Source: JBDTNQ01 sp039933635
GTDB taxonomy: Bacteria > Acidobacteriota > Vicinamibacteria > Vicinamibacterales > SCN-69-37
DNA: 28,222 nt
NCBI GenBank assembly: GCA_039933635.1
Contig: JBDTNQ010000054.1
Location: 1-28,222 of the forward strand
Reading direction: 5' to 3'
Both the position numbers and the translations under genes were made by a program. The notes below the pieces were generated by a model. That model ran no database searches. It had not been told where the DNA came from and saw only the letters and a list, made by a program, of their open reading frames with translations. This document shows, piece by piece, positions 6,559 through 13,337 of the stretch (the first letter of the stretch is position 1; each line of letters starts with the position of its first letter).

Positions 6559-8022
6559 TCAGTACTCCTCGGGCCAGGTGTTCGGTGTCTCATCGAGGTT
6601 GATGTAGATCTGCTTGGTTTCCAGATACGAGTCCAGTCCCCATCGTCCCAACTCGCGCCCGACGCCGCTCTGCTTGAATCCACCCCACGGCGCCTGGATG
6701 GGCGCGGGCTGTGAGTGGTTCACCCAGATCACTCCGGTGCGAAGGCGCCTGACCACGCGAAGCGCGCGGAAGACGTCACGGGTCCAGACCGACGCCGCGA
6801 GTCCGTACACGGAGTCGTTGGCGATCGCGACGGCCTGCTCCTCGGTGTCGAACGGCATCACGCACGCAACCGGACCGAAGATCTCTTCCCGCGCGATGGA
6901 CGCACCCGGATCGACGTCGGCAAAGATCGTGGGCTCCACGAAGAATCCCTCGTCGAGGACGCCTCCCGTCGCCGGCCCGCCTCCAAGCACGAGGCGCGCC
7001 TCGCGCTTGCCCGTCTCCTGAAACGCCCGCACACGATCGAAGTGTCGTGCGCTGACGAGCGGTCCCATGCGCGTGTCGCGATGCAGGCCCGGCCCGAGCT
7101 TGATGGTGCGCGCACGTTCGATGAGCGCTTCGAGCACGCGCGCGTAGATTGATCGTTCGACCAGAATGCGGCTCGTGGCCGCGCACACCTCGCCCTGATT
7201 CGCGAAGACGCCGAAGAGCGCGCCGCGGATGGCCGATTCGAACGCGGCATCCGCGAAGATGATGGCGGGCGACTTCCCGCCGAGCTCGAGCGACACCCGC
7301 TTGAGTGTCTGCGCGCCGCTCCGCATCACGTCCCTTCCGGCGGCCGCGCTGCCCGTGAAGGCGATCTTGTCGACGCCGGGATGAGCGACGAGCGCGGCGC
7401 CCGTCGAGGCGCGTCCGGTGACGATGTTGATCACGCCCGCTGGCACGCCCGCGTCGTCGAACGACTGGGCCAGCGCAAGGGCGGTGAGCGGTGTTTCTTC
7501 GGCCGGCTTCAACACCACGGTGCAACCCGCCGCGAGCGCGGGGGCAATCTTCCAGGCGGCCATGACCAGCGGATAGTTCCAGGGGATGATCTGGCCGCAG
7601 ACGCCCACCGGCTCCCGCACCGCCATCGAGAGGGCATCAGGCACTGGCAGCACGTCGCCGGGAATCGAGGACGCCAGGCCCGCGTAGTACTCGAAGCACG
7701 TCGCCGCGTCTTCGATGTCGCACTCGGCTTCGACGATCGGCTTGCCGCAGTTGGTTGTTTCCAGTTCGGCGAGTTCCCCGGCGCGATCGCGAATGGCGGC
7801 CGCGAGGCCCATCAGCACGCGGCCGCGCTCGCGCGGGGAGGCGTCCGACCAGTCCGCCTCGTAGGCTGATCGGGCGGCGGCCACCGCGCGGTCGACGTCC
7901 ACCGAATCGCCATCGGGTACCACGGCGATGATCCGCCGGGTCGATGGATCGACCACGTCAATCGCCGTGTGACTGACAGGAGCGTCGAACTGGCCATTGA
8001 TGTACAGCGGGCGGGCCTTCAT
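6559..8022 (-). CDS. Aldehyde dehydrogenase, betaine/aminoaldehyde type (ALDH10-like)
   Basis: Oxidises an aldehyde to the acid with NAD(P)+. The 487-residue protein has the full ALDH layout: IIPWNYPL with Asn149, the cofactor segment VVLKPAEETPL (about 169-179), FTGSAAAGR, the general-base Glu246 in LELGGKSP and the nucleophile Cys280 in NQGEVCAATSR. The tail VNHSQPAPIQAPWGGFKQSG followed by GRELGRWGLDSYLETKQI closely resembles plant-type betaine/aminoaldehyde dehydrogenases. Start ATG 8022; the frame stays open upstream, but that stretch looks non-coding. It converges on the amine-oxidase-like gene; an oxidase giving an aminoaldehyde that this enzyme oxidises is plausible but unproven. No choline dehydrogenase gene is nearby, so betB is not assigned. 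Confidence 0.9.
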   Translation of the reverse strand: MKARPLYINGQFDAPVSHTAIDVVDPSTRRIIAVVPDGDSVDVDRAVAAARSAYEADWSDASPRERGRVLMGLAAAIRDRAGELAELETTNCGKPIVEAECDIEDAATCFEYYAGLASSIPGDVLPVPDALSMAVREPVGVCGQIIPWNYPLVMAAWKIAPALAAGCTVVLKPAEETPLTALALAQSFDDAGVPAGVINIVTGRASTGAALVAHPGVDKIAFTGSAAAGRDVMRSGAQTLKRVSLELGGKSPAIIFADAAFESAIRGALFGVFANQGEVCAATSRILVERSIYARVLEALIERARTIKLGPGLHRDTRMGPLVSARHFDRVRAFQETGKREARLVLGGGPATGGVLDEGFFVEPTIFADVDPGASIAREEIFGPVACVMPFDTEEQAVAIANDSVYGLAASVWTRDVFRALRVVRRLRTGVIWVNHSQPAPIQAPWGGFKQSGVGRELGRWGLDSYLETKQIYINLDETPNTWPEEY

Positions 8023-8030
8023 GGCTTCCG

Positions 8031-8036
8031 AGCCTA
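8031..8036 (-). promoter_or_regulatory. Candidate -10 box for the aldehyde dehydrogenase gene
   Basis: Minus-strand TAGGCT ends 8 bases before the ATG at 8022, so transcription would begin almost at the start codon. No convincing -35 box is seen. The same hexamer appears upstream of the his leader and of pcaI. Confidence 0.3.
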
Positions 8037-8107
8037 CCGCAAGACAGCGCCCAGACCCTTGGCGTCGCACCTTAAATCCACCTAACGCTGGTCCCGGAGC
8101 GCCGTCG

Positions 8108-8113
8108 TATACT
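8108..8113 (+). promoter_or_regulatory. Candidate -10 box for the secreted FG-GAP-like gene
   Basis: TATACT matches the sigma-70 -10 consensus at five of six positions and stands out in GC-rich sequence. It ends 13 bases before the ATG at 8127, leaving an expected 5' leader of only about 7 bases. A -35 box at the right distance is weak. Confidence 0.45.
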
Positions 8114-8126
8114 TCAGAAATTCGAC

Positions 8127-8717
8127 ATGCTCGTCCCCTGCCTGTCGCGCCGGTTCGGCTGGTTGGCACTGGTTCTGGGCTTCTTGCTCTGGCCAGCGGC
8201 AAGCTACGCCGATCAGCACGTCTACGCCGACTTTGACGGCGACGGACAGCGCGACCATGCCGCGTTCGATCCGACACACGCGTCGATGTTGCGCGTCTGG
8301 CTCTCGAGCAATCCGCGCGCGGACGTCCTGCACTCCCGTTTCCACCTCCTGCGTTTGGCCGCGATCGACCTCGACGGTGACGGTCGTCCCGAGCTCGTCG
8401 CCACCGACCGGCGGGCGGGTCTGCACGTGTGGAGGGCGGGACGAGGGCGGTTCAGGCTCGATCACCATCGCCGCACCACGACGCCGCACGCGACGCATCG
8501 CGGCCCCGGGCGGACAGTCGAGGACGGCCCGTCCAGTCCGGATGATTCAGCGCCCTCGCGGGCCTACGGCAATCCCGCAGACCTCGACGCCTGTCCCCCT
8601 GAGGTGGCGTGGGCAAGCCCTGAGACTCTTCAGATCCGTCCCGTCGACCGCCGCCTCGTCGTCCGGCACGTCTTCGATCCCACCTCCCCGCGCGCTCCGC
8701 CTTCTCTCGCATCCTAA
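8127..8717 (+). CDS. Small secreted FG-GAP/VCBS-like protein
   Basis: A 196-residue protein that starts with a typical signal peptide: a short basic region, a hydrophobic core (about 11-24) and an ASYADQ-type cleavage region near residue 28. Two Asp-rich loops, DFDGDGQRD (about 34-42) and DLDGDGRPE (about 83-91), match the calcium-binding loop of FG-GAP/VCBS beta-propeller repeats, but only about two blades could fit. The rest is low-complexity, rich in Arg, Pro, Thr and Ser, and ends in RAPPSLAS. No enzymatic motif is seen. There is no obvious ribosome binding site, which fits a near-leaderless transcript. It may be a fragment of a larger repeat protein; function unknown. Confidence 0.65.
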   Translation: MLVPCLSRRFGWLALVLGFLLWPAASYADQHVYADFDGDGQRDHAAFDPTHASMLRVWLSSNPRADVLHSRFHLLRLAAIDLDGDGRPELVATDRRAGLHVWRAGRGRFRLDHHRRTTTPHATHRGPGRTVEDGPSSPDDSAPSRAYGNPADLDACPPEVAWASPETLQIRPVDRRLVVRHVFDPTSPRAPPSLAS

Positions 8718-8719
8718 TC

Positions 8720-8738
8720 GCCTGCTCCGTCAGCAGGC
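8720..8738 (+). terminator. Short hairpin directly after the FG-GAP-like gene
   Basis: GCCTGCT (8720-8726) and AGCAGGC (8732-8738) form a perfect 7-bp stem with a 5-base loop, starting 3 bases after the stop at 8717. No T-run follows, so it is a weak terminator candidate. The remaining gap up to 8888 has two overlapping, mutually exclusive 6-bp stems (8823-8828 with 8837-8842; 8829-8834 with 8842-8847) and no gene I can support. Confidence 0.35.
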
Positions 8739-8888
8739 TGCAGCCACTGTCATCAGCGTTCCGCCGATCGGTTTGATCCGCGCGAATCGCGGTGCGACGA
8801 CACGCGCTCTCCGGCTCGTGTTGTCGGTACGCCGCGACCGACGGCGTCCGCTCGCAATTGCACAGCCCGGGGTAAGAGAACCGAATCT

Positions 8889-10283
8889 ATGCGTATCGTA
8901 TTGGCTGATCTGAAAGGTGGCGACGGGTTCATCAGCAAGGACACCGTTGCCGGGGGCTATGGCTCCCGCCTTCGTCCCTTCTCGAAGGTCACCGGCGTCA
9001 TCTCGAACCTGAAGCGCCGGTTTCACGACTTGCCGAGCGTGCATCTCGCGTACGCGGCGGCGCTGGCCACTCGCGCCGGGCACACGGTCGTCCCCTCATC
9101 GGGCGAGCTCGTGCGGGGTGATATCGCCCTGGTTCTTTCGTCACTCGTGGACTATCGCCGCGAAACGGCGTGGGCGACGGCCATGCGCAGGATCGGGACG
9201 CGCGTCGGGTTCATCGGCCTGGCCGCGGCGAAGATGCCCCAACTGTTCGAGGGCGCCGCCGACTTCATCATCAAGGGCGAGCCGGAGGCCGGTCTGCTGC
9301 AACTCATGGATGGCGCGCCGCTGTCAGGCATGGTGGACAGTCCCGACATCACCGACCTCGACGTGTTGCCGTTCCCGGACTGGGAGGCTCTCATCGCCTC
9401 GAGACGCCGCTTCCGCGTGCCGTTCGCGGGCCGGCCCGCGGGCGGCGCCCTGCCAGTGCTCGCCAGCCGCAGCTGTCCGGAGTTCTGCACGTACTGCCCG
9501 CACCGGATTCTCTCCACGTATCGGGCACGGTCCGTGCGCAACATCCTCGACGAGCTTTCGCACCTGCAGGACACACGGGGTCCGGTGCACGTGGTGTTTC
9601 GCGATCCGTTGTTCACGCAGGAGCGCGATCGCGTGCTGGCACTGTGCGACGGCATCCTGAGCCGGCAACTGCGGCACACGTTCGAGTGCGAGACCCGGCT
9701 CGACCGGCTCGACGACAGTCTGCTGACGACGATGCACCGCGCGGGCCTACGCGCCATGAGCTTCGGGGTGGAGTCGTTGGCGCCGGCGACGTTGAAGAAG
9801 GTCGGCCGGCGTCCGATTCCGGAAGCACATCAGCGAAGCCTGCTCGCGCACTGCCGCCGCCTCGGCATCGTCACGGCGGCCTTCTACGTGCTGGGCTTCG
9901 GCGAGGACACGTGGGACTCAATCAGCGCGACCATCGACTACTCCGTGCAACTCGGGTCCACGGTGGCGCAGTTCAAGATCCTGACACCCTATCCAGGCAC
10001 ACCGCTGTACAACCGGATGGTCCCGACGATCACCGAGACGGACTGGGAAAAGTTCGACGGCTTCACGCCAACGTTCACGCATCCGAACCTGACGCACGAT
10101 CAGCTGCGATTTCTGCTCGGCGCGGCCTACACCCGGTTCTACATGCGCCCGTCGTTCTTGACCAACTATTTGCGAATCGGTGCGCAGCCGATGCGTCGTC
10201 TGGTGTCGTCACTGGATACCCGCGTGCAGCGCCTGCATGCGCGGCGGGAACTCGCGGCGATGGAACGGTCCTTGTCATGCTGA
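8889..10283 (+). CDS. B12-binding-domain-type radical SAM protein
   Basis: A 464-residue protein in two parts. Residues 1 to about 155 resemble the Rossmann-like cobalamin-binding domain found before many radical SAM domains (ALVLSSLVDYRRE, GFIGLAAAKMPQLFEGADF-like, IKGEPEAGLLQL), but the cobalamin-ligating DxHxxG motif is not visible, so B12 binding is doubtful. The radical SAM core starts near residue 190 with the 4Fe-4S motif Cys196-x3-Cys200-x2-Cys203. Later come the barrel segments GVESL (around 295) and ILTPYPGTPLYN, usual in this subfamily. Many relatives modify lipids or natural products; the substrate is unknown. The next gene overlaps its end by 7 bases, so the products probably act together. 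Confidence 0.85.
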   Translation: MRIVLADLKGGDGFISKDTVAGGYGSRLRPFSKVTGVISNLKRRFHDLPSVHLAYAAALATRAGHTVVPSSGELVRGDIALVLSSLVDYRRETAWATAMRRIGTRVGFIGLAAAKMPQLFEGAADFIIKGEPEAGLLQLMDGAPLSGMVDSPDITDLDVLPFPDWEALIASRRRFRVPFAGRPAGGALPVLASRSCPEFCTYCPHRILSTYRARSVRNILDELSHLQDTRGPVHVVFRDPLFTQERDRVLALCDGILSRQLRHTFECETRLDRLDDSLLTTMHRAGLRAMSFGVESLAPATLKKVGRRPIPEAHQRSLLAHCRRLGIVTAAFYVLGFGEDTWDSISATIDYSVQLGSTVAQFKILTPYPGTPLYNRMVPTITETDWEKFDGFTPTFTHPNLTHDQLRFLLGAAYTRFYMRPSFLTNYLRIGAQPMRRLVSSLDTRVQRLHARRELAAMERSLSC

Positions 10284-11551
10284 CGGCCATCTCCCGGTAC
10301 GGGCCGCGGGTCATCCCGAACACGATGCAGATTATCGATGACCTGAAAAAGCGTGGACAGTTCGTGGAGGGGCCGCACGTCGCGCAGTTCGAGCAGGCGT
10401 TTGCGGCCAAGCTCGGTCGCGGCCTCCACGCGTCCTCGGCCTCGTACGGGCGCATGGCGTTCTACTACATCCTCCAGGCGATGGACTTTCCTCGCGGCAG
10501 CGAGATCGTGCTGCCCGCACTCACGTTCTGGGTGATTCCTGAAATCGCGCGCGTGCTGGGCCTCAAGCCCGTATTCGCGGATGTCGACCCGGTGTCGTTC
10601 AACATGACCGCCGAGTCGCTGGAGCAGGTGCTGACACCTCGAACGGTCGCGGTGGTGCCGACGCATCTCTGGGGCCTGCCGTGCGACATGCGGGAAATTG
10701 TCGCGGTCGCGACGCGCAAACGGATCCGCGTGATCGAAGACTGCGCCCATGCCCTTGGTGCCGTCTATCAGGGCCAGCCAGTCGGCACACTCGGCGATGC
10801 CGCGCTCTTCAGCTTCCAGACGATCAAGCCGCTCAACGCCTACGGAGGCGGCATGGCGGTGTCGCGCGATCCGGAGCTGGCCAGGCGCATCGCGGACCTC
10901 GCCGGCGCCGAGCCGCCACCCACGCTCGAGCACATCAAGCAGCGGCTGTGGCACGGGCGCGTGCAGCGTATCGCCACGCGGCCGCCGATCTTCACGTGGA
11001 CGCTCTATCCGCTCATCTACGTGTGCACTCGGTTCAACTGGGATCTCGACATGTATTTCTGGGAGGCCATCCGCCCGCTGGATCCGCTGCCGGCAGACTA
11101 TCGCGAGCGGATGAGCAACGTGCAGGCCGCGATCGGCCTCGAAGCGCTCGCACACCTCGAAGCCTGGACGGTCGCGACGCAGCATCATGCGAGCCGCATG
11201 AGCGAACGGATCGGCAACCTGCCCGGCGTGCGCGTGCCGACCGTGCCTCCCGACCGGACGCACGCCTTCTACCAGTACTGCGCGTACGTGCCCGACCGCG
11301 ACGCGATTGTCGATCGTTGCCTGCGGCGAGGCGTCGATCTCGAGACGCTCCACGTGGACATCTGTTCCGAGCTGCCGCTCTTCGACGCCAGCCGTATGGT
11401 CGCGCCGGGGGCCAGAACCACGACGGCGACGGTCCAGATACCCGTCTACGAGTCCCTGACCGACGAACAGATCGACCGGGTCGCCGACGTCACGCGCGAT
11501 GCCATCCTGGCCCAGACCGAACGGGCGCCGGCGGCCACGCGTGCGTCATGA
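10277..11551 (+). CDS. DegT/DnrJ/EryC1/StrS-family PLP aminotransferase
   Basis: A 424-residue aminotransferase of the sugar-aminating family, which transfers an amino group from glutamate or glutamine to a keto compound. Family features: GRMAFYYIL (PLP phosphate side), the conserved VIEDCAHALGA near residue 153, and the Schiff-base Lys184 in SFQTIKPLNAYGGG, where typical members read F-H-x-x-K. A hydrophobic aromatic insert around residues 235-255 (PPIFTWTLYPLIY) is unusual for a soluble sugar aminotransferase and may contact membrane. The ATG overlaps the end of the radical SAM gene by 7 bases, and the stop overlaps the next start (ATGA). The open frame extends upstream only as a shadow of the radical SAM gene. 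Substrate unknown; a membrane-bound keto compound is a guess. Confidence 0.85.
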   Translation: MLTAISRYGPRVIPNTMQIIDDLKKRGQFVEGPHVAQFEQAFAAKLGRGLHASSASYGRMAFYYILQAMDFPRGSEIVLPALTFWVIPEIARVLGLKPVFADVDPVSFNMTAESLEQVLTPRTVAVVPTHLWGLPCDMREIVAVATRKRIRVIEDCAHALGAVYQGQPVGTLGDAALFSFQTIKPLNAYGGGMAVSRDPELARRIADLAGAEPPPTLEHIKQRLWHGRVQRIATRPPIFTWTLYPLIYVCTRFNWDLDMYFWEAIRPLDPLPADYRERMSNVQAAIGLEALAHLEAWTVATQHHASRMSERIGNLPGVRVPTVPPDRTHAFYQYCAYVPDRDAIVDRCLRRGVDLETLHVDICSELPLFDASRMVAPGARTTTATVQIPVYESLTDEQIDRVADVTRDAILAQTERAPAATRAS

Positions 11552-12129
11552 CGCTACCCGACACACAGGGGCCGGCACTCTACCTGGCGATCATGGTCGC
11601 CGCGCTGGTCGAAGGTGAGATCACCTTCGTCGCCGCGTCCATACTCGTGGGCCGCGGCCTCCTCGATCCGTTTGGCGTGATGCTGGCGGGCGCCACGGGC
11701 GCGTCGCTGGGCGATCAGGCCTACTTCTATCTGCTCCGCGGTCGCCTGCGTCGATGGCTCGACCGCATTCCGGCGCTGGCGCGACGGCGCGAGTCGCTCG
11801 TGAGGCGGGTCCGCCGACATGAAGTGCCCATGGTCTTCGCCATCCGGTTCGCGCCGGGCATGCGCATTGCGATGACGGCAGCCTGCGCCTACGCCGGTGT
11901 GCCGGCGCTGCGCTTTTCCTTCTGGAACGCGATCTCCAGCCTCTGCTGGGCAACGGCCATTCTCGTGCTCGTCGCGTGGGCCGGTCCCAGCTTCCTTCCG
12001 AAGCTCGGCATCTCCGGCTGGTGGAGCGCGCTCGTTCCGGCGGCTGTCATCGTGATCGTCTCAACGCTGATCGGCCGTGCCGAGCGGCGGCAGCTCGACG
12101 CGCGACCTGATGAGGAGCCTCGGCCATAA
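11548..12129 (+). CDS. DedA-family (SNARE-associated/VTT domain) membrane protein
   Basis: A 193-residue integral membrane protein. It has the DedA hallmarks: an early acidic residue in a hydrophobic helix (ALVEGEITF, about 15-23), GDQAYFYLLRGR (about 54-65) and the FAIRFAPGMRIAM motif (about 96-108, the F-x-R-F-x-PG-x-R signature), followed by three hydrophobic helices. DedA proteins are linked to lipid-carrier or phospholipid movement across the inner membrane and to membrane homeostasis. Its translational coupling to the aminotransferase gene (ATGA overlap) suggests the pathway product or carrier is membrane-associated. The TAA stop is 7 bases before the next ATG. Confidence 0.85.
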   Translation: MTLPDTQGPALYLAIMVAALVEGEITFVAASILVGRGLLDPFGVMLAGATGASLGDQAYFYLLRGRLRRWLDRIPALARRRESLVRRVRRHEVPMVFAIRFAPGMRIAMTAACAYAGVPALRFSFWNAISSLCWATAILVLVAWAGPSFLPKLGISGWWSALVPAAVIVIVSTLIGRAERRQLDARPDEEPRP

Positions 12130-12136
12130 TGTAGGG

Positions 12137-12826
12137 ATGCCCATGCCCGTTCCATCGATCACCACGGTGATCTTCGACTTCGACGGCGTGCTCGCCGATA
12201 CCGAACGACTGCACCTGCGCGCGTTTCAACAGGTGTTTGCGGAGCGCGGATGGACGCTCGATGAGGCCGCCTATTTCGACCAGTACCTCGGCTACGACGA
12301 TCGCGGGCTGGTGCTGGCGTTCGGCGATGATCAGACGCTCGGCCTGACCGCGCGCGATGTGCAGACCCTCGTCAGCGCCAAGGGTAAGGTCTTCGGTGAC
12401 TACGTCGCCGCGGGCGACGTCGTGTTCCCCAAGACGCGCGCGTGCGTCGAGCGCATGGCGCAGCACTTCAAGCTCGGCATCGCGTCCGGCGCGCTCCAGG
12501 GCGAAATTGTCACCATCCTCGAGGCCGCCAAACTCCGCCACTTCTTCGCCGCAATTGTCGCGGCCGACGATGTGACGGCGTGCAAGCCGGCGCCCGAGCC
12601 GTACCTGACGGCGGCGCAGCGGCTCGGCGTGTTGCCGCTGGCCTGCGCCGCTGTGGAGGACTCGCCGCCGGGCCTGGCCGCGGCACGCACGGCCGGGATG
12701 CGGACCGTGGGCATCACGACGACGACGACCGCCGACCTCCTGACCCTGGCCGACCGGGTGATTCACGATCTGGACGAGCTGACGCCCGATCTGGTGGCCG
12801 GTCTTGGGCCGGCTGCGGCCGTGTGA
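12137..12826 (+). CDS. HAD-superfamily phosphatase/phosphoglucomutase-like
   Basis: A 229-residue HAD hydrolase of the beta-phosphoglucomutase/phosphoglycolate phosphatase type with an alpha-helical cap. Motif I is IFDFDGVLADTE with the nucleophile Asp14 and general acid/base Asp16; motif II is the Ser in IASGALQG; motif III the Lys in ACKPAPEPY; motif IV VEDSPPGLAAA. A run of five Thr residues (GITTTTTADLL), coded by near-tandem ACG/ACC codons, follows motif IV. ATG 12137 and 12143 are both possible starts. It is the fourth gene of the run that begins with the radical SAM gene and may dephosphorylate an intermediate there; the substrate cannot be read from sequence. Confidence 0.85.
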   Translation: MPMPVPSITTVIFDFDGVLADTERLHLRAFQQVFAERGWTLDEAAYFDQYLGYDDRGLVLAFGDDQTLGLTARDVQTLVSAKGKVFGDYVAAGDVVFPKTRACVERMAQHFKLGIASGALQGEIVTILEAAKLRHFFAAIVAADDVTACKPAPEPYLTAAQRLGVLPLACAAVEDSPPGLAAARTAGMRTVGITTTTTADLLTLADRVIHDLDELTPDLVAGLGPAAAV

Positions 12827-12832
12827 TAGGCT
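12804..12832 (+). promoter_or_regulatory. Candidate his operon promoter
   Basis: TTGGGC (12804-12809) and TAGGCT (12827-12832) are spaced by 17 bases at the 3' end of the HAD gene. Each hexamer matches consensus at only three positions, but those include the most conserved ones. The start of transcription would fall close to the A of the leader-peptide ATG at 12840, making the leader nearly leaderless. The alternative is read-through from the upstream run. Confidence 0.35.
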
Positions 12833-12839
12833 TTTTGCA

Positions 12840-12911
12840 ATGTTCGGGTTGCGCCACGTCCACGTCCACCATCACCACGGTTTCTCGACCGGCCGGTGGA
12901 TCTGCGCGTAG
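12840..12911 (+). CDS. hisL: Histidine operon leader peptide
   Basis: A 23-codon frame, ATG 12840 to TAG 12909-12911, whose product begins MFGLRHVHVHHHH. Six of eight consecutive codons (12855-12878) are His codons, five CAC and one CAT. It lies directly ahead of a T-tract terminator hairpin and the hisI gene. Ribosome stalling at these codons when charged tRNA-His is scarce would steer RNA folding away from the terminator, as in enterobacterial his attenuation. An AGG at 12828-12830 is a poor ribosome binding site 9 bases upstream; initiation on a leaderless transcript is an alternative. Homology to the enterobacterial leader is not claimed; the call rests on position and composition. Confidence 0.85.
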   Translation: MFGLRHVHVHHHHGFSTGRWICA

Positions 12912-12953
12912 CGACCAGTTAACCTCGCACCACGTTCAGCAGCCCCGCCGGTT
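12887..12953 (+). promoter_or_regulatory. Candidate his antiterminator pairing
   Basis: ACCGGC (12888-12893), just after the His codons, is exactly complementary to GCCGGT (12947-12952); a G-U pair (12887/12953) extends it to 7. This pairing would take bases 12947-12949 away from the terminator stem. An earlier competing fold pairs 12875-12880 (the last His codons and after) with 12893-12899 with one bulge. Together these give the 1:2, 2:3 and 3:4 regions of a classical attenuator. The structure was worked out by hand. Confidence 0.6.
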
Positions 12954-12971
12954 CTGGTGGGGTGTCTTTTT
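12943..12971 (+). terminator. his attenuator (intrinsic terminator hairpin)
   Basis: CCCCGCC (12943-12949) pairs with GGTGGGG (12956-12962), six Watson-Crick pairs and one G-U, around the loop GGTTCT. TGTC and five T residues (12967-12971) follow. It lies 37 bases before the hisI ATG and 31 bases after the leader stop, so it cannot serve as the operon's end and is placed to control entry into it. Confidence 0.8.
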
Positions 12972-13007
12972 CCCCAACACAACGCGGCCGGGCAAGGATG
13001 CTCCGGC

Positions 13008-13337
13008 ATGGATTTCAGTAAACTCGACGGCCTCATTCCGGCGGTCATTCAGGATGCTGTTTCGAACGAGGTCCTGATGGTCGGCTTCATGAACGACGAA
13101 GCCCTGACGCTCACCCGCTCGACGGGCTACGCCACGTTCTATTCCCGCACGCGGCAGAAGCTCTGGATGAAGGGCGAAACGTCCGGCAACCGCCTTGCCG
13201 TCGTGGACATCAAGGCTGACTGCGACGACGACACGGTGTTGGTGCGGGTCACGCGCGAGGGTGACGGCAACGTGTGCCACACCGGCGAACGTACCTGTTT
13301 CTTCAAGCGGGTCGAGATGACGAAGGTGCCGCAATGA
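13008..13337 (+). CDS. hisI: Phosphoribosyl-AMP cyclohydrolase (monofunctional)
   Basis: Opens the adenine ring of phosphoribosyl-AMP, third step of histidine synthesis. The 109-residue protein covers just the cyclohydrolase domain: GFMNDEALTLT, ATFYSRTRQKLWMKGETSGN, the acidic metal motif ADCDDDTV and the Cys pair in VCHTGERTCFF. The HisE pyrophosphohydrolase domain found in fused HisIE proteins is absent. Start: ATG 13008 with AAGGA 9 bases upstream; an in-frame GTG further up lies inside the terminator hairpin. It is the first structural gene after the attenuator, unusual because hisI is often last. The stop overlaps the hisG start (ATGA). Confidence 0.95.
   Translation: MDFSKLDGLIPAVIQDAVSNEVLMVGFMNDEALTLTRSTGYATFYSRTRQKLWMKGETSGNRLAVVDIKADCDDDTVLVRVTREGDGNVCHTGERTCFFKRVEMTKVPQ

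Noticed and set aside
8023..8277. N-terminal extension of the aldehyde dehydrogenase frame on the minus strand
   Set aside because: It is Arg-rich, overlaps the divergent secreted-protein gene, and the family normally begins close to the ATG at 8022.
8740..8760. GCCACTGT upstream of the B12-type radical SAM gene, as part of a cobalamin riboswitch
   Set aside because: Only this short stretch resembles the riboswitch core; the B12 box and remaining conserved blocks are not found, and the gap is too short for the full aptamer.
9170..10276. N-terminal extension of the DegT aminotransferase frame by about 370 codons
   Set aside because: The extension lies wholly inside the radical SAM gene in another frame; the ATG at 10277 gives a normal family length and start.
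12717..12745. ACG/ACC run in the HAD gene as a phase-variable simple repeat
   Set aside because: It is a triplet run of only five Thr codons; changes in number would not shift the frame.
12943..12971. The hairpin with T-run as the terminator of the HAD gene transcript
   Set aside because: It is over 110 bases past the HAD stop and directly follows a six-His leader frame before hisI, so an attenuator explains it better, although it would also stop read-through from upstream.
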